Source of the DNA: Allium sativum
Lineage: Eukaryota > Streptophyta > Magnoliopsida > Asparagales > Amaryllidaceae
Length of the DNA stretch: 64,000 bases
Reading direction: 5' to 3'
Assembly (NCBI GenBank): GCA_030737875.1
Contig: CM060920.1
Coordinates: forward strand, 477,430,861-477,494,860
Positions 51,111 to 63,080 of the stretch are shown here, piece by piece (within the stretch, counting starts at the first letter, position 1; every line of letters starts with the position of its first letter). The notes beneath the pieces are model-generated. The model searched no databases and had not been told where the DNA came from. It worked only from the letters and a program-made list of their open reading frames with translations. The position numbers were made by a program, and so were the translations under genes.

Positions 51111-51293
51111 GACTCGTTGTTTGTTTCACTTTGCAAACGCAGGTGCCCTTATTTTCACACGGGCAGCCTAGTTTGCAGATGACAGGTTGTTTTGGCTCAG
51201 CACTGTAGTATGGAGTGCACTTTTGGCTCATGGCGAGGCTGACTTCACCGAGATGACTTTGATATTATCCGCCGTTATTGTATATGTATTATG

Positions 51294-51436
51294 ATTCCGC
51301 CTATGGCGATGCAGACTGTTTTGTTTCCAATATTTATTATCGTATGTATATGTACCGCCTCCGGCGATGTAGATTGATACACTTATTATGTCTCATTGTA
51401 TGTATATATTCCGCCTATGGCGATGGTGACTGATCA
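51294..51436. repeat. three CCGCC...GGCG mini-hairpin repeats near the LTR end
   Basis: 'ttccgcctatggcgatg', 'taccgcctccggcgatg' and 'ttccgcctatggcgatgg' occur at about 60-bp spacing (51294, 51354, 51409). Each can fold as CGCC(ta/cc)GGCG. A related half (gccgcctatgattg) is at 48182, on the other side of the nested solo LTR. Confidence 0.7.
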
Positions 51437-51635
51437 TTTCCCTTTTATTTACTAAGTTATATCCTACGTTTTGCTATTCTGATGTTGTTACATATTATGA
51501 TTCTGCTGTCATATCTAAGTAAAATTATTCTATTTATCGTTTTTGCTATTTTCTGTACTCTGCTATGATGATTGATGTGTTATATTCCAATGATTATCCT
51601 TAATACCGTCACACGGATTTTGGGATCATCACAGT

Positions 51636-51647
51636 TGGTATCAGAGC
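51636..51647 (+). other. primer-binding site, initiator Met tRNA
   Basis: TGGTATCAGAGC, two bases after the 5' LTR end at 51633. Confidence 0.93.
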
Positions 51648-51893
51648 TTTGGTTAACCTTAGTTACGGAATCTAACACATTAAACACCTCATCAGAATAG
51701 AATCAGTAGTGTTCTAAGGCGAGTAGCTCATTAGAGATAGGATTAGTGATGTCCTAGAATGAGCTAAGCAGATTAGCAAAACAATTTGATCAGTACATCA
51801 TTACCTTTCCTTATGTTCTCCTGCTTTATCATATATGAAAGTTATCATTTCTGTGAGCTTGACTCTTTTCTTGCTTATACAGTACATTATCTG

Positions 51894-52810
51894 ATGGCTA
51901 CACGAGCAGCAGCAGCCAGAGGTGGCCGAGGAGGCCGAGCAGGCAGAGCAAGAGGACGGGGAAATATCCCCGTAGCTGAGGAGGGTCCTATTATACAGCC
52001 ACCAGCACCCCAGGGCTTCGAGCTTGACAGAGTAGCAAAGAGATACAGGAACCTGGGAGGAAAACCCTTTTCTGGCCTTGGTACAGTGAAAGAGGCTATT
52101 ACATGGTTGAAGACTTGTGAAAAGATTTTTGATGGCATGGAGCTGGGGACCCACAACAAGGCTCGTCTAGGCATTTGGCTCTTACAGGAAGAGGCTGAGT
52201 TGTGGTGGGATGCCATCACCTCCGAAGATAAGGAAGGTACTGTTAGGACCTGGGAGCAATTCAAGACCATGTTCAAGGAGAAGTTCGTACCTGAGCAGGA
52301 CTTAGAGCGGATGCGTGATCAGTTTGCTAATCTCCAGCAGGGAGATCTCTCTATCCAAGACTACCTCAACAAATTCACTCAACTATCGCGCTATGCTCCA
52401 GAGCTTATTATGACAACCAAAGCTAAGAACAAGAGATTTATATTTGGGCTACGGCGCAAGTACCATGACTGGGCCATGAGCAACATCAAACTCTCATTCT
52501 CAGAATTGGTAGAAATGGCTGCAATTACGAAGATCTGGATGAAAGACACTCCAATCTAGACCGCGCCAAAAGCCAAGCTGGAAACAAGCGCAAAGCTTCA
52601 GGAGATCAGCCAGAGTCTAGCATTGCAGCAGCCGCTACTCAGCAATCTGGAAAGATACCCAAAGGAAGCTGCTACAACTGTGGAAAGACAGGACATTTTT
52701 CGAATGTGTGCAAAGCCCCAAAGAAGCTAAAGGCAAATCCAGACCGCAGCTCAGCCGAATGCTACAACTGCCATAAGAAAGGGCACTATAGCAGGAATTG
52801 TCCTTTGAAG
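51894..52810 (+). pseudogene. gag of the plus-strand Tekay-like element, frameshifted
   Basis: Start chosen at 51894, where an Arg/Gly-rich N-terminus begins (MATRAAAARGGRGG); an upstream extension to 51786 has no gag character. Capsid motifs are LLQEEAELWWDAI, WEQFKTMFKEKFVP and LQQGDLSIQDYLNKFTQLSR. A one-base loss near 52528 closes this frame at 52557; the next frame carries on with the linker and two CCHC knuckles at 52670-52711 ([14 protein letters not shown]) and 52760-52801 ([14 protein letters not shown]). Gag would form the particle and bind element RNA. Confidence 0.9.
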
Positions 52811-53995
52811 CAGAATGCACAAGTGGCTCATGTTTATGACGGGGAGACCCCACCAGCTATCACCGATGGATCAGGTAAACCCGACGTCTTGGGAGGTACC
52901 CTTACCATTAAAAATATTCCTGTTTCTGTTCTTTTTGATACGGGTGCATCACGTAGCTTCATTTCTAGTAACACTGTTAGTAAGTTAAAGTTAAAAGTAA
53001 GAGATCTTAAAGAATCAATTAAAGTTCAAAACCCGATAGGAGGTTCTATTGTTCTCGGTTCGTACTGCAGAGTGCCTATCTCTTATTCATGCTACAAGTT
53101 TCCCATCAACTTAATCGTCATGAATTTATCTGAATTCGATGTTATTCTCGGTTTGGAATGGTTAACCAAATATAAGGCTGAAGTTAGATGTGCCAAAAGA
53201 ATCGTGAAAGTTAAAACAAAATTTGGGCATATCACTATACCATGTCTCGGTTCGGGAACCGATAGAAAAAAATTCTGGTCTGCTTTAGAAGTTACTCCAA
53301 CTTCATTAGAAAAGATACCGGTCGTTAAAAACTATGCGGATGTGTTTGAAGAAGTCGAAAACATACCCCCGCAAAGAGAAATAGAATTCAGAATAGATCT
53401 AATTCCGAATGCCCGACCAGTAGTACATCCAATTAGAAGAATGGCCCCGAAAGAAAAAGAAGAGTTAAGCAGCCAAACTCGAGAATTGCTTTGGAAAGGT
53501 CTGATCAGACCAAGCTTTTCAGCTTGGGGAGCAGCAATAGTGTTTGTCCCGAAATCAGACGGTACTCTAAGACTTTGTGTTGATTACCGAGATCTCATTA
53601 AGCAGACACTGAAGAACAAATATCCCTTGCCACGGATAGATGATCTGTTAGATCAATTAAATGGGGCGACAGTATTCTCCAGAATGGACCTAGCTACAGG
53701 TTTCCACCAATTACGTATAGCCGAAGACTGTGTTCCTTTGACAGCCTTCAGGGGTCTCGATTTATTCTACGAATGGTTAGTAATGCCGTTCGGCTTGTGT
53801 AACGCTCTAGCATACTTCATCGATCTTACGAACAGAGTGTTCCGTGGTGTTTTGAATAAATTTGTTCTGGTCTTCATCGATGACATTTTAATCTACTCCA
53901 AGTCGGAAGGCGAGCATGCAAAACATTTAGAACAAGTGTTGATAATTCCGAGGAGAAATGTCTTGAAAGCTAAATTTTCTAAGTGTGTCTTCTAG
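52811..53995 (+). pseudogene. protease and reverse transcriptase, plus-strand element
   Basis: In frame with the second knuckle. The aspartic protease motif [12 protein letters not shown] has its Asp at 52937. RT motifs are [53 protein letters not shown] and FIDD at 53873-53884, followed by ILIYSKSE. The frame closes with TAG at 53993-53995 inside the thumb region, where relatives have Trp. The catalytic residues are all present; the stop is the first lesion in pol. Confidence 0.92.
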
Positions 53996-54705
53996 CAGGA
54001 TGAAGTTAAGTTCCTTGGCCATGTTGTAACAAAAGAAGGGATTGTTGTAGATCCAAGCAAAATTACAGCGATTCAGGACTAGAAACAGCCTACTACCCCC
54101 ATAGAAGTTCGAAGTTTCCTTGGATTGGCTAGTTACTATCGGAAATTCGTTCAGGATTTTTCAAAGATATCTGGTGTATTAACAAAGCATACAAAGAAGC
54201 ATGAGAAATTCAAATGGACTCCTGAATGTGAAGAAGCTTTCCAGGAGCTGAAACTGAAATTGACAACTGCTCCAGTATTGACCATTATAGAAGGCAACCA
54301 GGACTTGACTGTATGGATAGATGCTTCTATTAGAGGTCTTGGCGAGTATTAATGCAAAAAGGCCAAGTGGTTGCTTATGCCAGCCGTCATCTGAAGCCAC
54401 ATGAAAGAAACTATGCAACTCATGATCTGGAGTTGTTAGCTATCGTGTTTGCTTTGAGAATCTGCAGGCATTATTTATTGGGCGAGAAATTCGAACTATT
54501 TACCGATCATCAATCATTGAAGTATCTATTCACTCAGAAAGATCTAAACTTGAGACAACAACGTTGGTTAGAATTCCTTGCAGCATACGATTTTGAGATT
54601 CTATACACTCTAGGGAAAGCCAATGTTGTAGCAGTTGCGCTCAGCAGAAAGAATGAAATCATCGCCAGTTTTATCATTAAGTCTTCATTAATTGACATGA
54701 TCTAG
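53996..54705 (+). pseudogene. RT connection and RNase H, plus-strand element
   Basis: Continues with VKFLGHVVTKEGIVVDPSKI, a TAG at 54080-54082, then RSFLGLASYYRKFVQDFSKI. A one-base loss near 54344 moves the frame, after which [49 protein letters not shown] and ALSRK follow. The usual Asp just before ALSRK is Val here. The frame ends in TAG at 54703-54705. RNase H would degrade template RNA. Confidence 0.88.
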
Positions 54706-56133
54706 ACCCTTCAGAAAGAAGATAATTTTGCTAAGGAGATGGTCAAAAGAATTAAAGAAGGCATAGACTCCAGCTTCCAAGTGGATAGTGAGGGAGTTCT
54801 GAGATTAAAAGGAAGAATTTGTGTTCCTGACATCTCCGAGCTAAAAAGGGAAGTACTTGATGAATGTCACAGGTCCAAACTCAGTATCCATCCCGGTGTG
54901 AGCAAAATGTATAACGACCTCAAACGCACATTTTGGTGGAAGGTGATGAAAAGAGATATTTCATTATATGTTAGCAGATGCTCCACTTGTCAGCTAGTTA
55001 AGAGCGATCAGCAGAAATTGGCTGGATTATTACAACCATTAGAAATTCCAGGATGGAAGTGGTAGAAAATTTCGATGGACTTCATTGATGGTTTGCCTCG
55101 AACTAAGAAGGGAAACGACAGTATTTGGGTGATCGTAGATCGCTTCACGAAGACTGCCCATTTCATACCTGTCAGATCCAACAGAACGGCTCAAAGTTTA
55201 GCACAGATTTACTTCAAAGAAATAGTTAAACTGCATGGAGTGCCGCTCAATATAGTCAGTGATAGAGATCCCCTATTTACTAGCAAATTCTGGGAAGCAT
55301 TCCAGACCGAATTGGGAACCAAATTGAATCTAAGCACCGCTTATCACCCTCAGACAGACGGCCAAACTGAGCGGGTGAATAGAATTCTAGAAGATTTACT
55401 GCAGGCTTGCATTATTGATTTTGGCGGGTCATGGGAAGATCGCTTACATTTGGCAGAATTCTCTTATAACAATAGCTATCAAGCAAGTTTGGGAATGTCA
55501 CCATTTGAAGCATTATACGGTAGACCGTGCAGATCTCACGCATGTTGGGTAGAACATGGCAATAGACTTGTGTTGGGGCCCGATATGATTCGAGAAGCAT
55601 CTGATAAAGTCGATTTCATCAACAAGCGATTGAAAACCGCACAAAGCCGACAGAAAAGTTATGCTGATGCGAGAAGAAGAGATTTATCATTTTCCGTTGG
55701 CGATTATGTTTATTTAAGAGTTTCTCCGATGAGGGGAGTAATCAGATTTGGAAAAACTGGGAAGTTGGCACCGAGATTCATTGGTCCCTTTCCTATACTT
55801 GAACGGATTGGAACTCGTGCGTATAGGGTCACATTACCTGATTGGTTTCCTGGAGTGCATGATGTGTTCCACGTGTCTCAACTCAGAAAACATGTGCATG
55901 ACCCGGATCTTGTTGTAGAAGAAGCAGCACAACAAGACTTGGAAATAACTCCAGAATTAGCAGTCAGAAGAGAGCCATTGAAGATCGTTGGCAAAGAAAC
56001 TAGGGAGCTAAGGAGCAAAAAGATTCATTTAGTTAAAGTGCAGTGGAGTAGTGATCCTAGAGACTGTACTTGGGAGACTGAGGAAAGCATTAAGCAAGCC
56101 TACCCCAAATGTAGAGTGGACATTTCTGACTAA
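54706..56133 (+). pseudogene. integrase with chromodomain-like tail, plus-strand element
   Basis: Same frame as the RNase H part. HHCC zinc-binding region (HRSKLSIHPG ... CSTCQLVK) at 54739-55065, closed by TAG at 55063-55065. The catalytic core runs from 55075: D in MDFIDGLP, D63 in SDRDPLFTS and E99 in TDGQTERVNR of that 352-residue stretch, with 35-residue D-E spacing. FIGPFPILERIG and then VFHVSQLRKHVHD and LVKVQWSSDPRDCTWETEE form the chromodomain-like end, placing it with Tekay/Del elements. The terminal stop is at 56131-56133, about 90 bp before the polypurine tract. Confidence 0.92.
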
Positions 56134-56221
56134 CTCCGGTGCAAGGTACCTTTACAATACTTTGCATTTGCATTTTGTTTCCTACTTTACTGTTGTTTCC
56201 TTTTCGGGGACGAAAAGTTTT

Positions 56222-56234
56222 AAGTGGGGGAGAT
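56222..56234 (+). other. polypurine tract
   Basis: The sequence aagtgggggagat lies directly before the 3' LTR start at 56235. Confidence 0.88.
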
Positions 56235-57864
56235 TGTAATAACCCGGAAAATTTGAACCAATTTAAAATTTTAAAAATTGGTTATTGTCAAAAAATTTAA
56301 ACAATTGAAATAGAATATTTCAATAAAATAATGAATTGGGAATAGTGAGGCAGTTTGAAAATTTGAATACAAACTTTGTCTGACTGTACCAGGTGGAAAA
56401 TATAACAGATTTTAGTGAAACCAAAAATATTTAAATCTGTTTATGAATACCTTTCTAACGAATCTGAAAAATCGAAGTTTCATAACAGGAATCAAAAGTT
56501 ATGGCCAAATGAATTTTCAGAAAGGTCGCTATATAGAATATATAGCCCTTGAAAATGGCCATTTTGCATATGATCTCAGAATTCGACGAAACTGGTTTTG
56601 TTGGGACCGTATCGTCAAAACAAAGCTAGATTTATTTTTCTGGAATTTTTTGATTCAGTTTGTGGCCCTGACAAATTGAAATGTACGTTCAAATTGAATA
56701 TTAAATGTTTTATACTTTAATTTGAAAAAATAACTGACTGTAACAGTCGAATTGGCCAACGAATCATATCCCATTGTATCCGGAATGAGGGTATTTAGCT
56801 AGGGGCGACAGTCGTTGGGTTGAAATTGGTGTACGTTTGTTCAAAGAGATATTTTGGGGATTTAAAATTTAAATATAATAAGAAATATCCTCACTTTTCT
56901 CTCTCTTCTGAAAAACTGGTCAAACCTCATCGAACGAACGACGGAACCCCTTCAAAACTTCTAGGACTGATCGCCGCCGCCACAGTTTTCGCCACCCCCT
57001 CCAGTTGACTTTTCCGTTCGCCTTCCCCCCCCCCCCCCTCTTTAAATCAATCCAACCCTCGACAGAAGCAGTTTAGTATTTGCGTCGAATTTCAGCAAGG
57101 AAGTCAGCACCTTTGGAGCGCCGTCATGCCTAGTAGAGGCCATCGAGTTGGGTGCCACCACAGGCGCTGGAAAGCCTATTCGAAGCTCTTCGACGTTGCA
57201 GCAGCTGATCGTAACGATACTTCACAGATCGGTCGAAAAATATAAACCTAGTTTCGAAGGTTTGGAAACATATCTGCTTTGAAATTTCTGAAATGAAAAT
57301 AACACTTTTAAGTGTTGCAAAACTTTGAAAAACATATCTTTTTAGTGTGTTAACGAAATTCGATGAAACAGGAAACATCGGGACTGCAGGGAGGCTCTCT
57401 ACCATCTAGCAGAAGCCGCGGATTTTTCTGATCTACATACGATTTTTAGCACTCCAAAAACCAATGTGAGGAATCTAAATTAAATTGTGTGAATGGAATC
57501 GTTTTGTATAAATTATATAAGCGAAGTGTAAATTATATACGCATTGTATACCTCATGTACATGTGTTGTATAAGTTATATTAGCGATGTACAAATTATAC
57601 AAGCGTTGTATGAAACATATATGCTTTGAATTATGATGAATTGCAAGTGAAATATAGAAATATATATATATACACACTCCCCTCGTCCACAGACCATGGA
57701 CGATATTTATTGCTTGTGATTGGCGTGAAATTATATAGTATGACGAATGGTTGGAGATAATTGTTTGTTGTTGATATTGTGGTTGAAATATACCTTTGTG
57801 GTTGAAAAATACCCTCTTGTGGTGGAAACAAATTAGAATATGATTGTGGAAATGAAAATAAAAC
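56235..57864 (+). mobile_element. 3' LTR of the plus-strand element, truncated by a duplication junction
   Basis: Matches 42095-43758 and then switches, within the shared 5-mer aaaac (57860-57864), to sequence matching 30956 onward. The remaining LTR (several kb, judged from the 5' LTR) is missing. Contains a poly-C run at about 57027-57038. Confidence 0.92.
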
Positions 57865-59015
57865 TCCTCTCATCGTAACACGACAACCCTTGTTTACTCT
57901 TGAAGAACCACCTCGAGTATCATAAGTGTAACAACGATGATCTAACTGACCGAGGGAAATTAGGTTATGCAAAAATGTAGGGATAAGTCTAACTCTTGAG
58001 ACTCCCCTAACCACACCATCATGTATACGAAAGTGGATAGATTCAATACCATAAATTGGTAGCTCTACTCCATTGGTCGTCCTAATCATATCGACATTAC
58101 TCTCATAAGAAGAAAAACACTTCACGTCACTATAGATGTAGAAATATGGCTCCAAAATCCATCTCTCAAGGATTAGCTTCAATTAAGAGGACACCGCAGG
58201 AAGCATCACTATTGGTGCCTTCAGCAAAACCTTCTTGTACAACATCACTAGTATCACAATGTGTTACCATCTTCTTATCCTTTTGATAAGCATAACAAAA
58301 TATATGTTTATGGCCTTTCTTACTACAATAATTACATGTGATAACACCTTTACCAATAGCTTCATTCTTTCTCCAACTTGTATCTTTGTTCAAGTATCAT
58401 GCTGCATAGCCTCACTTTGAACTGATTTCAAGCCCGATCCTTTTCTCGTTATCTGCTCATTCAAATAGTTGTTCAAACAATTTCCAAGGAGATAGCTCGA
58501 TTAGCATTGGAATTACTTAATGAAACAACCACAGTCTCCCAACTTTCTGGAAAAGAACTCATCGAAAAAAGAGCCTACAACTCAATATAAAAAATTAACC
58601 TTCAAATTGGCAATTGTTTGATCGCATCTTAAAATTCATTCAAATGCTCTGTAACAGATTTTTTTTCATCAAATTTCAGTTGTACTAACTTTCGAATTAA
58701 AAAAGCCTTACTTGTAGCTCTTCTTAACTCATATAAAGATACCAACTTGTACCACAAATCCTTTGTGGATTCACATATAGCAACATGATGGAATACTGAA
58801 TCATTAAGGTACCAGCAAATCAAAGTGATCATCTTCTTGTCTATCGTCTTCCATTTTCACTCATCTATATCTGATGGTTTCTTCCCATTTCCATCAATTG
58901 GATCATGAAGATCATTGAGGTATGAAGCATCCTCCATCTTAGGCTTCCAAATCTTCAATTTTCTTCAATCAAAAATAGTCATCTTCGTAAATGACATCAT
59001 ATCCGGCATAAAAAC
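57865..59015 (-). pseudogene. Ty1/copia remnant (copy 2)
   Basis: Same gag, knuckle (CNYCSKKGHKHIFC) and pre-integrase motifs as copy 1 (LIPTFLHNLISLGQLD), but cut about 240 bp earlier on the pol side by the duplication junction. One gag stop in copy 1 is absent here (CWYLNDSVFHHVA reads through), giving a 67-codon open stretch at 58629-58832. Non-functional: no integrase, RT or 3' LTR. Confidence 0.88.
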
Positions 59016-59060
59016 GAAAAAAATTCAATCCAGAATCACTCTATGCTTTGCAATGATCTA

Positions 59061-59072
59061 GCTTTGATACCA
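59061..59072 (-). other. copia primer-binding site (copy 2)
   Basis: TGGTATCAAAGC on the minus strand, as in copy 1. Confidence 0.8.
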
Positions 59073-59074
59073 AC

Positions 59075-59810
59075 TGTTATGAAGTATGCGCTTTACGTGG
59101 ATGGGACTTACCCACCCGGATCTTATTCATTTAATTACTTAAAGATAATTTTGATAGGAAACAAAACAAATATGAAATTATGTGTAAACATACACCAAAC
59201 CTCCCACTTTATTGATTCACCAAAATAACTTTTTTTTTATTATAAACTCAAAATAAACAAAATTATAACTAAATCATTAAGTTTGTTGAGAAAGAAAAAG
59301 AATATTTAGATGATTAAAATGTTGTTGGAGAAGAATAACAATGAAGAACGCTGAAAAACCATTGAATTAACAAATTTCGGTCACAATCTATACTTTGATT
59401 CAAGTTGCTTATATAGGAAAATAGAAGGCCTAGAAAAATATTGAAATTGCCTCTAACAAATATTAGAAAAACCCATCTGGAAAACTTGATCAAAACAAGA
59501 ATACGTCGGCTTAGACGTCTGATAGGGATGGTCAGATGTCTTGTTGAGATGGTCAGACGTCTGACCGAATACTCAAAAAAGTTATTTCCTTCAAGTCAGA
59601 TGTCTGACATAGTGCCTTAGACGTCTGACCAAAATCTATGTCTCCAATCTTCAATTAGCTCAAATGTCTATCATAGGCTTTAGATGTTTAAGTCGAAGCT
59701 CTGATTTCTTGGTGTCCCTTTAGGCTACTTTTGTTCTTCCTATATCACAAAGCACTTCCACACATCATCATCTTCAACATATATATGATTTCATATAACA
59801 ATTCACAACA
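59075..59810 (-). mobile_element. copia 5' LTR (copy 2)
   Basis: 736 bp from TGTTATGAAG to TTCACAACA, the counterpart of 32166-32900, followed by the same 'ctagt' flank. It carries the same GACGTC palindrome cluster at 59513-59630, with one palindrome changed differently from copy 1 (GATGTC at 59599-59604). Confidence 0.85.
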
Positions 59811-61871
59811 CTAGTTTGGTTTCTTTTGTGGTGGATGGCGATAGTGCGCATGATATTAGTATGGTGGTTAATTGTTTGTGTAATATTGGGGTCATTAACC
59901 ACAAGTAGAGAAAGTATGATTCAATTATAGTTGAGGTTGTCTTTCATGATTCTATATTTATGGATTGGGTTTTAATCAACATGCATAGTGATCCTTCATA
60001 TGTTTTTGTGGGTAAGAGTGCTGGTGTACATGGTTTTTTTGGTGGATGAAATGAAAGTTTGAGGATGACATTATTATGAGTGTTTTCGGGTGTTAGTGTA
60101 GCTTGTATCTCTTCTTGTTTGTTTGACATTATAGGTTCAAGTTCTCTAGCCATTGCTCAACATGACGTTGCAGTTATTGTTAGTGAATATATCTCTTGTG
60201 AAGTTATGATTCAAGGGACATTTTATGAGTTTAGTTCATATTTTAATCCATATAGAAATGCTTGATTGTTTGAGATGGTGGTGTAGCTTTAGAAGCTTTT
60301 GCACATTATGATTTTACTGGTGGAATAATGCGAAGGTGCTATAATGGAATGGGAAGATTTTGTTTCAACGGATGTGCATAGTGAACTCTTTTGGGAAATT
60401 GAAAAAGCATCAGTTGCAGGTTGATAATTTTGAGATGATTGATAAGAGCATATTGGTCTAATAGTAACAATGGGATTGAGAAGCAAGCTAATTATTGGGA
60501 CTTTTAAATTTACTTTTTAAACTATTGCATTGCTTCTTTATGAAGATCACACCTCTCCTGTGAATTTAATCATACTTGCAAATTGGGTAAAAGAAACGCT
60601 GAAAAAAGACTTTGGAAATTTACTGAAGAAGAAATGAATATAATGAGTACTCTAATGCTATCTAGTGACATTTCAAATACATTACTAACCTATTTTTGAC
60701 TAGTGCTGAATGATTGTATGTATCTCTGATAAGAAGATGATTAACAGAATAGACTGTTGGATTATAGATGATGGCTATTTATAGTTTTGATTCATTACTC
60801 TTCTTTTCCATTTGGAAGCATGCCCTTTTTGACTGTTCTCATGCACGAAACATCAATGGATCAAGTGTCATGCTCTTTAAAAATGAATATCCAAGCATAT
60901 GGGGCTTTACTATTGTGTGAGCTATGGACTTGCTTTCAAACACAAAGCAAATCCCTTCGTCCTACTAAATGATTGATTTAAATATAAAAATCCCTCACTA
61001 TTATTCCTTCATAAAATATTCATAAGCTCCAAATCCATATATTTTTTACAAAATGAAGCCAAAAGGATATATGGTGAAAATTTTGAGAACTCAAACGATT
61101 AAAAAATGCTTCCTATGGATCCATCTTCTAGTAAATTTAGTTTATCTATTTATAGATTATGTAGTTTCAAGGGTATTTCATTCTTATTATTTGTATCTCA
61201 AAATACAATTTTTTTTTTATTTCTATCAGATGGAAAAAACTAAAAAAAAATCATCCATCTCACTTTCTAAATTCCTATTGTGCACACCCATATTTTGTAT
61301 GTAGATACCACTTATCAAATCCAATGCATAGGATTATGATTTATCTCCTTTAGCTTTTCTATAAACATGTTGAATCAAAAAAAAAAAACTGAACCTTTAA
61401 TCAATAATACAAAAATATGTAACATGGCATCCTTCGTTTAAGCTTCTACAAGATGGGCAACTGCATACATGGCTTGGATGACACTTAAAATCTCATATCC
61501 AAACGCATTTCAAAAAAAGGCCCAAAAAATCAAATTAAATTTTTGAATGTTATCTCAATCTCCAAAACTGAATTTTAGTGACATTTATTTAACGCATACA
61601 CATGTACTGATACAAACAGAAATGAGATCACCTAGGATCACCATCAAATTAAATCAAATGATAAAAGTTGATATACGAACAATCAAATTTTGTACCTTAG
61701 GTGAAAATGAAATTGTTTATTTGTGCAGTAGTTGATACACAAATTATATAATTTTGACAATAGTCGACACACGAACCATTAAAATTTTCCTACTGGTTTA
61801 AATTTTATTGAATACGATTAAATTAGGTGTAACTTGACTCTCCGGAATTTGGATTATTATATTATAGCATA
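59811..61871. other. no recognised gene; duplicate of 32901-34967
   Basis: AT-rich sequence paralleling copy 1 with scattered substitutions. The 61-codon open stretch of copy 1 is retained at 60080-60265 with two or three changes. Nothing identifiable. Confidence 0.4.
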
Positions 61872-62532
61872 CATTGTTATTGTGGCAGTATGTCAAGTCG
61901 AGTCGACAGAGGTCTAATTAGTCAACTAGTCGATTAGTCATAGACTAGTCGACAAATATATTGCTACAACCAAAAGGTTGTCAATTCTAATATACTGCTA
62001 CCAACAAATATATTGCTACTGAAAAAAAAACAAAGGATGCATACAATTTAATAAAGTGCAAGTTGCAATATGGCAGTGGAAAGACGGCGCTGTAGGTTCA
62101 GGGTATTGATTAGTTATCGATCGAAGCTTGGGTTTGAAGTTTTTTTTGTTTGATAATCGATACTCGATCTTTTTCAATTAGAAAATTTAAAATCAACTTC
62201 CGATCGATTTGTTTTTTTTGATCGATACTAGGTATCGACCTTTTCGGCTGTTTTTTAATCATTCGATGCAAGTATCGATAACTTTCAATTTTTTTCCTGT
62301 TTGATATATCGATAATTGTAAGGGATTTAGATTTTTTTTCTTTTCTATAATGGGCCAATACCAAGCCAGTCGACACCAATAACAATCTAGTCGAATCGAC
62401 TAGTCAATTAGTCGACTAATTTCTACTCAGGCACCTGAAATTCATACAAAAAGCAAGTCGAGACTTCATGTCGATGGTTTGATCCCGGTTAGTCGACTAG
62501 TCGCCGACTAGTCGAGGGCCGTGATAACAGCG
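61872..62532. mobile_element. TIR element rich in CTAGTCGAC motifs (copy 2)
   Basis: Counterpart of 34968-35625 with the same terminal inverted repeats and internal GATCGAT/GTCGAC clusters. Confidence 0.6.
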
Positions 62533-62599
62533 ATATTAACATATACGAACAATCATGAAGTTCCTATTTCAACCAATGCATTTTACTGAATTTGGATAT

Positions 62600-63080
62600 A
62601 TATTACCTTATATTAATTGGTCTTTTGGTTAGTCTTCGTATATGGGTCTATTATGATAATTAATGCATCCACATATGTAATAAAAAATTATATGTGCAAA
62701 TACAAATGCAGACACCATATCAAGCAAGAATTAAAGAATCGAAAAACCAAGGCATAGAAATTTCATATGAAGTCAAGAAAGAAACATTTGATATGTTGAC
62801 TAATGCTAAAAGGAAGGATCATAGACCTTATTACGGAAATAATCCTGGTGTAAATTTTTGAACTTTCAACAAAAATTATGTTAATTAGTTCAAAATGTTA
62901 AAATTGGTGTAATAGTTGATGAAATGCAGAAATAAAAAGATGCCTCTTATACCATCGACAAAGGAGAAGCACAGAGTAAAGAAAATTTTGAGCAAAAGAT
63001 AGAGCGTCAAGATGGAGAAATTCAAATGCTAGAAAAACAATATGACCAATTTTCTAAGATGTTCCGACGGTGATTTGATA
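62600..63080 (+). pseudogene. possible Ptta/En/Spm-type relic (copy 2)
   Basis: Same coding-like stretch as copy 1 (KESKNQGIEISYEV, KKETFDMLTNAKRKD), but a one-base difference in an A-run near 62680 removes the longer open frame seen in copy 1. This shows it is not maintained as a gene. Confidence 0.3.

Larger units (their letters stand above)
42095..51633 (+). mobile_element. 5' LTR of the plus-strand Tekay-like element, with nested insertions
   Basis: Starts TGTAATAACCCGG (identical to the 3' LTR start at 56235) and ends GGGATCATCACA directly before the primer site at 51636. The ends form an imperfect inverted repeat (TGTAATAACCC against TGTGATGATCC). Its first 1.66 kb match 56235-57864 (12 differences in 440 bp). 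After subtracting the nested MITE (44095-45140) and solo LTR (48526-51110) with their target duplications, about 5.9 kb remain. The part beyond 43758 has no second copy in the window, so further nested insertions cannot be excluded. Confidence 0.82.

Noticed and set aside
51786..51893. Upstream in-frame Met as gag start
   Set aside because: The 36 residues before 51894 are hydrophobic and unlike gag; the Arg/Gly-rich start at 51894 fits the family better.
51894..56133. Endogenous pararetrovirus
   Set aside because: LTRs, primer site, polypurine tract, an integrase with D-D-35-E and a chromodomain-like tail identify a Ty3/gypsy retrotransposon.
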